Source: an uncultured Alphaproteobacteria bacterium (lineage in GTDB: Bacteria > Pseudomonadota > Alphaproteobacteria > Caulobacterales > Hyphomonadaceae). Taken from it: a stretch of DNA of 51,964 bases. Position 1 is the stretch's first letter. Each line of letters begins with the position of its first letter. The notes below the pieces were generated by a model. That model was not told where the DNA came from and did not search any database. It saw only the letters and a program-made list of their open reading frames with translations. The position numbers were made by a program, and so were the translations under genes. The stretch is from assembly GCA_903842595.1 (NCBI GenBank), contig CAIMMO010000211.1:1-51964 (forward strand), written 5' to 3'. Below are positions 50,651-51,964 of this stretch, one piece after another.

Positions 50651-51964
50651 ATGCAGGACGAGCGTCGACCCGCGTACCGAATCGTGCGCGCAGCCCTGCT
50701 TGCCTCGCTCGCGGCCGCGTCGGTTGCAGCATGCGCCGGTGGCGGCGGGGGAGGGGGTGGGCCTGTGCTCCCTCCGCCGATTGCGCCGCCCCCGCCGCCG
50801 CCTTCGCCGCCGCCTTCACCGCCGCCGCCCTCGCCGCCCACCCAGCCGGCCTCCTTCTATGAAACACCGGAGTATTTCGGGCGGCTGTTCCAGTCGGGCG
50901 ACCTCGACACCAGTGTCGAGCTGACGCGCGCGTCGTCGGCCTATGCGCGAGGGGCGACCGGGCGGGGCATCGTCGTCGCCGTCATCGACACCGATGTCGA
51001 CACCACGATCAGCGAGTTGACTGACCGTATCGCCGGCTCCCATGATGTGTGCGCGACTGCCATATCGTCCTGCGGCTCGGGCCGGGCCGCAACCGACATC
51101 GACACCGATGGCCACGGCTCGATGGTCGCCAGCGTCATCGTCGCCAACAAGAACAATACCGGCATTCATGGCCTCGCCTATCAGGCGCAGGTGCTCGCCA
51201 TCCGCGCCGATACGCCGGGCAATTGCCAGCGTACAGGACCAGACGAGAACTGCTCCTTCAACGACACGAATCTGATCCGGGCCATAAACTACGCCGTCGA
51301 CAACGGCGCGCGTATCATCAACATGTCGCTGGGCGGGGAGGGCAACATTTCGCCGGCCCTGCGCAGCGCCATCGTCTCGGCGACCAACCGCGGCGTGCTG
51401 TTCACCATCGCCGCCGGAAACGAGGGCGCGGCGCCGACCGAAACGGCCGCCGCCAAGGGGATAAACCCGACCGAGCCGGGGATCATCGCGGGCGATCCTG
51501 CCGTCAATGGCCGTGTCGTCGCCGTCGGGGCGATCGACAATGCTGGCAACATGGCGACCTTCTCGAACCGGGCCGGTACGACCGCGAACTTCTATCTGCT
51601 CGCGCCGGGGGTCCGGGTCACGACCGCCGGCGTCGATGACAATGTGCGTTTGCCAACAACCCCGAGCTGTTCGGCGAACGTGACGACCAACTGCAACGAC
51701 CTCGACACCGATGGCGATTACTGGCGCAGTTCGGGCACGTCCTTCTCCGCTCCCGCAGTTGCGGGGGCCCTCGCACTGATGCTCGAGCTGTTCCCGAACA
51801 TCACGTCGCAGAATGCGCTCGCTGCGCTGCTGACGACGGCGGACGATTTTGAGACGACGACGCCCGATGCGATCACCGGCATTGCTGCAGGCGCCGGCAC
51901 GGATGTGGTGGGCGGTCGCGGCATCATGAACCTCGCCCGCGCCTTCGCGCCGATCGGCACGACC
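50651..51964 (+). CDS. Secreted subtilisin-like serine protease (C-terminus cut by window edge)
   Basis: 438 residues visible from the ATG at 50651. Signal peptide with lipobox-like SVAAC (Cys28), a Gly run and a Pro-rich linker (about 40-65, PPPPPPSPPPSPPPP-type), then a peptidase S8 domain: VVAVIDTDVD (Asp113), TDGHGSMVASVI (His155), oxyanion TIAAGNEG (Asn257) and SGTSFSAPAVAG (Ser364). Extra Cys pairs occur in C-A-T-A-I-S-S-C and the NCQRTG/NCSF loops. Layout matches autotransporter subtilases, whose C-terminal barrel would lie outside the window; that part is not seen. Confidence 0.9.
   Translation, partial: MQDERRPAYRIVRAALLASLAAASVAACAGGGGGGGGPVLPPPIAPPPPPPSPPPSPPPPSPPTQPASFYETPEYFGRLFQSGDLDTSVELTRASSAYARGATGRGIVVAVIDTDVDTTISELTDRIAGSHDVCATAISSCGSGRAATDIDTDGHGSMVASVIVANKNNTGIHGLAYQAQVLAIRADTPGNCQRTGPDENCSFNDTNLIRAINYAVDNGARIINMSLGGEGNISPALRSAIVSATNRGVLFTIAAGNEGAAPTETAAAKGINPTEPGIIAGDPAVNGRVVAVGAIDNAGNMATFSNRAGTTANFYLLAPGVRVTTAGVDDNVRLPTTPSCSANVTTNCNDLDTDGDYWRSSGTSFSAPAVAGALALMLELFPNITSQNALAALLTTADDFETTTPDAITGIAAGAGTDVVGGRGIMNLARAFAPIGTT

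Overview
This is ordinary-looking chromosomal DNA from a high-GC alphaproteobacterium. The best guess is a marine or freshwater stalked or budding lineage near Hyphomonadaceae or Caulobacterales; this placement is inference. It rests on the sdhC-sdhD-sdhA order, two ethylmalonyl-CoA pathway-type genes, a sensorless HisKA_2 histidine kinase beside a Crp/Fnr regulator, intracellular polyhydroxybutyrate depolymerase, a large TonB-dependent receptor and several small predicted lipoproteins. I saw no prophage, insertion sequence, CRISPR array, tRNA or rRNA.

Layout. Positions 1-2.2 kb hold the succinate dehydrogenase operon on the minus strand (sdhA cut by the window edge). At 2.3-8.1 kb are a class I glutamine amidotransferase, a CitE-family/mesaconyl-CoA hydratase pair, pyridoxal kinase, a VOC protein and a beta-lactamase-fold hydrolase. 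At 8.1-15 kb are an Hpt-like protein, RarD, an aspartate-semialdehyde dehydrogenase homologue that has lost its catalytic Cys and His, small secreted or membrane proteins, a histidine kinase and a Crp/Fnr regulator. At 15.4-31.1 kb leuB, leuD and leuC are scattered on alternating strands among unrelated genes: GNAT, VOC, LysR with a divergent NAD(P)-binding protein, hemolysin III, PhaZ, GST, a receiver without its phospho-Asp, a DUF3089 lipoprotein and two tandem 3D-domain proteins. At 31-37 kb are an NMO-like enzyme, DgkA, a formyltransferase, adenine deaminase, a broken PaaI-type thioesterase, a SnoaL-like protein and three lipoproteins. At 37.2-43.2 kb lies a cell-envelope precursor block (galU, glmS, glmM, kdsA) interrupted by a toxin-antitoxin pair with its own palindrome. 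At 43.2-49 kb are a cytochrome c/PQQ lipoprotein, PhoD-like phosphatase and a TonB-dependent receptor. At 49-52 kb are a frameshifted pseudogene, a candidate 6S RNA next to 5-formyl-THF cyclo-ligase, and the 5' part of a secreted subtilase.

How they fit together. GalU, GlmS, GlmM and KdsA supply UDP-glucose, GlcN-6-P, GlcN-1-P and KDO-8-P for envelope polymers. DgkA and the 3D-domain proteins also act on the envelope. The CitE/hydratase pair and PhaZ suggest acetyl-CoA assimilation linked to polyhydroxybutyrate storage. LeuBCD complete the middle of leucine synthesis.

No clear new multi-gene system was found. The most interesting points are the catalytically altered Asd homologue, the unusual receiver protein, three possible non-coding RNA loci and two clearly decaying genes. 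The many long open frames opposite real genes are a by-product of high GC and were left out.
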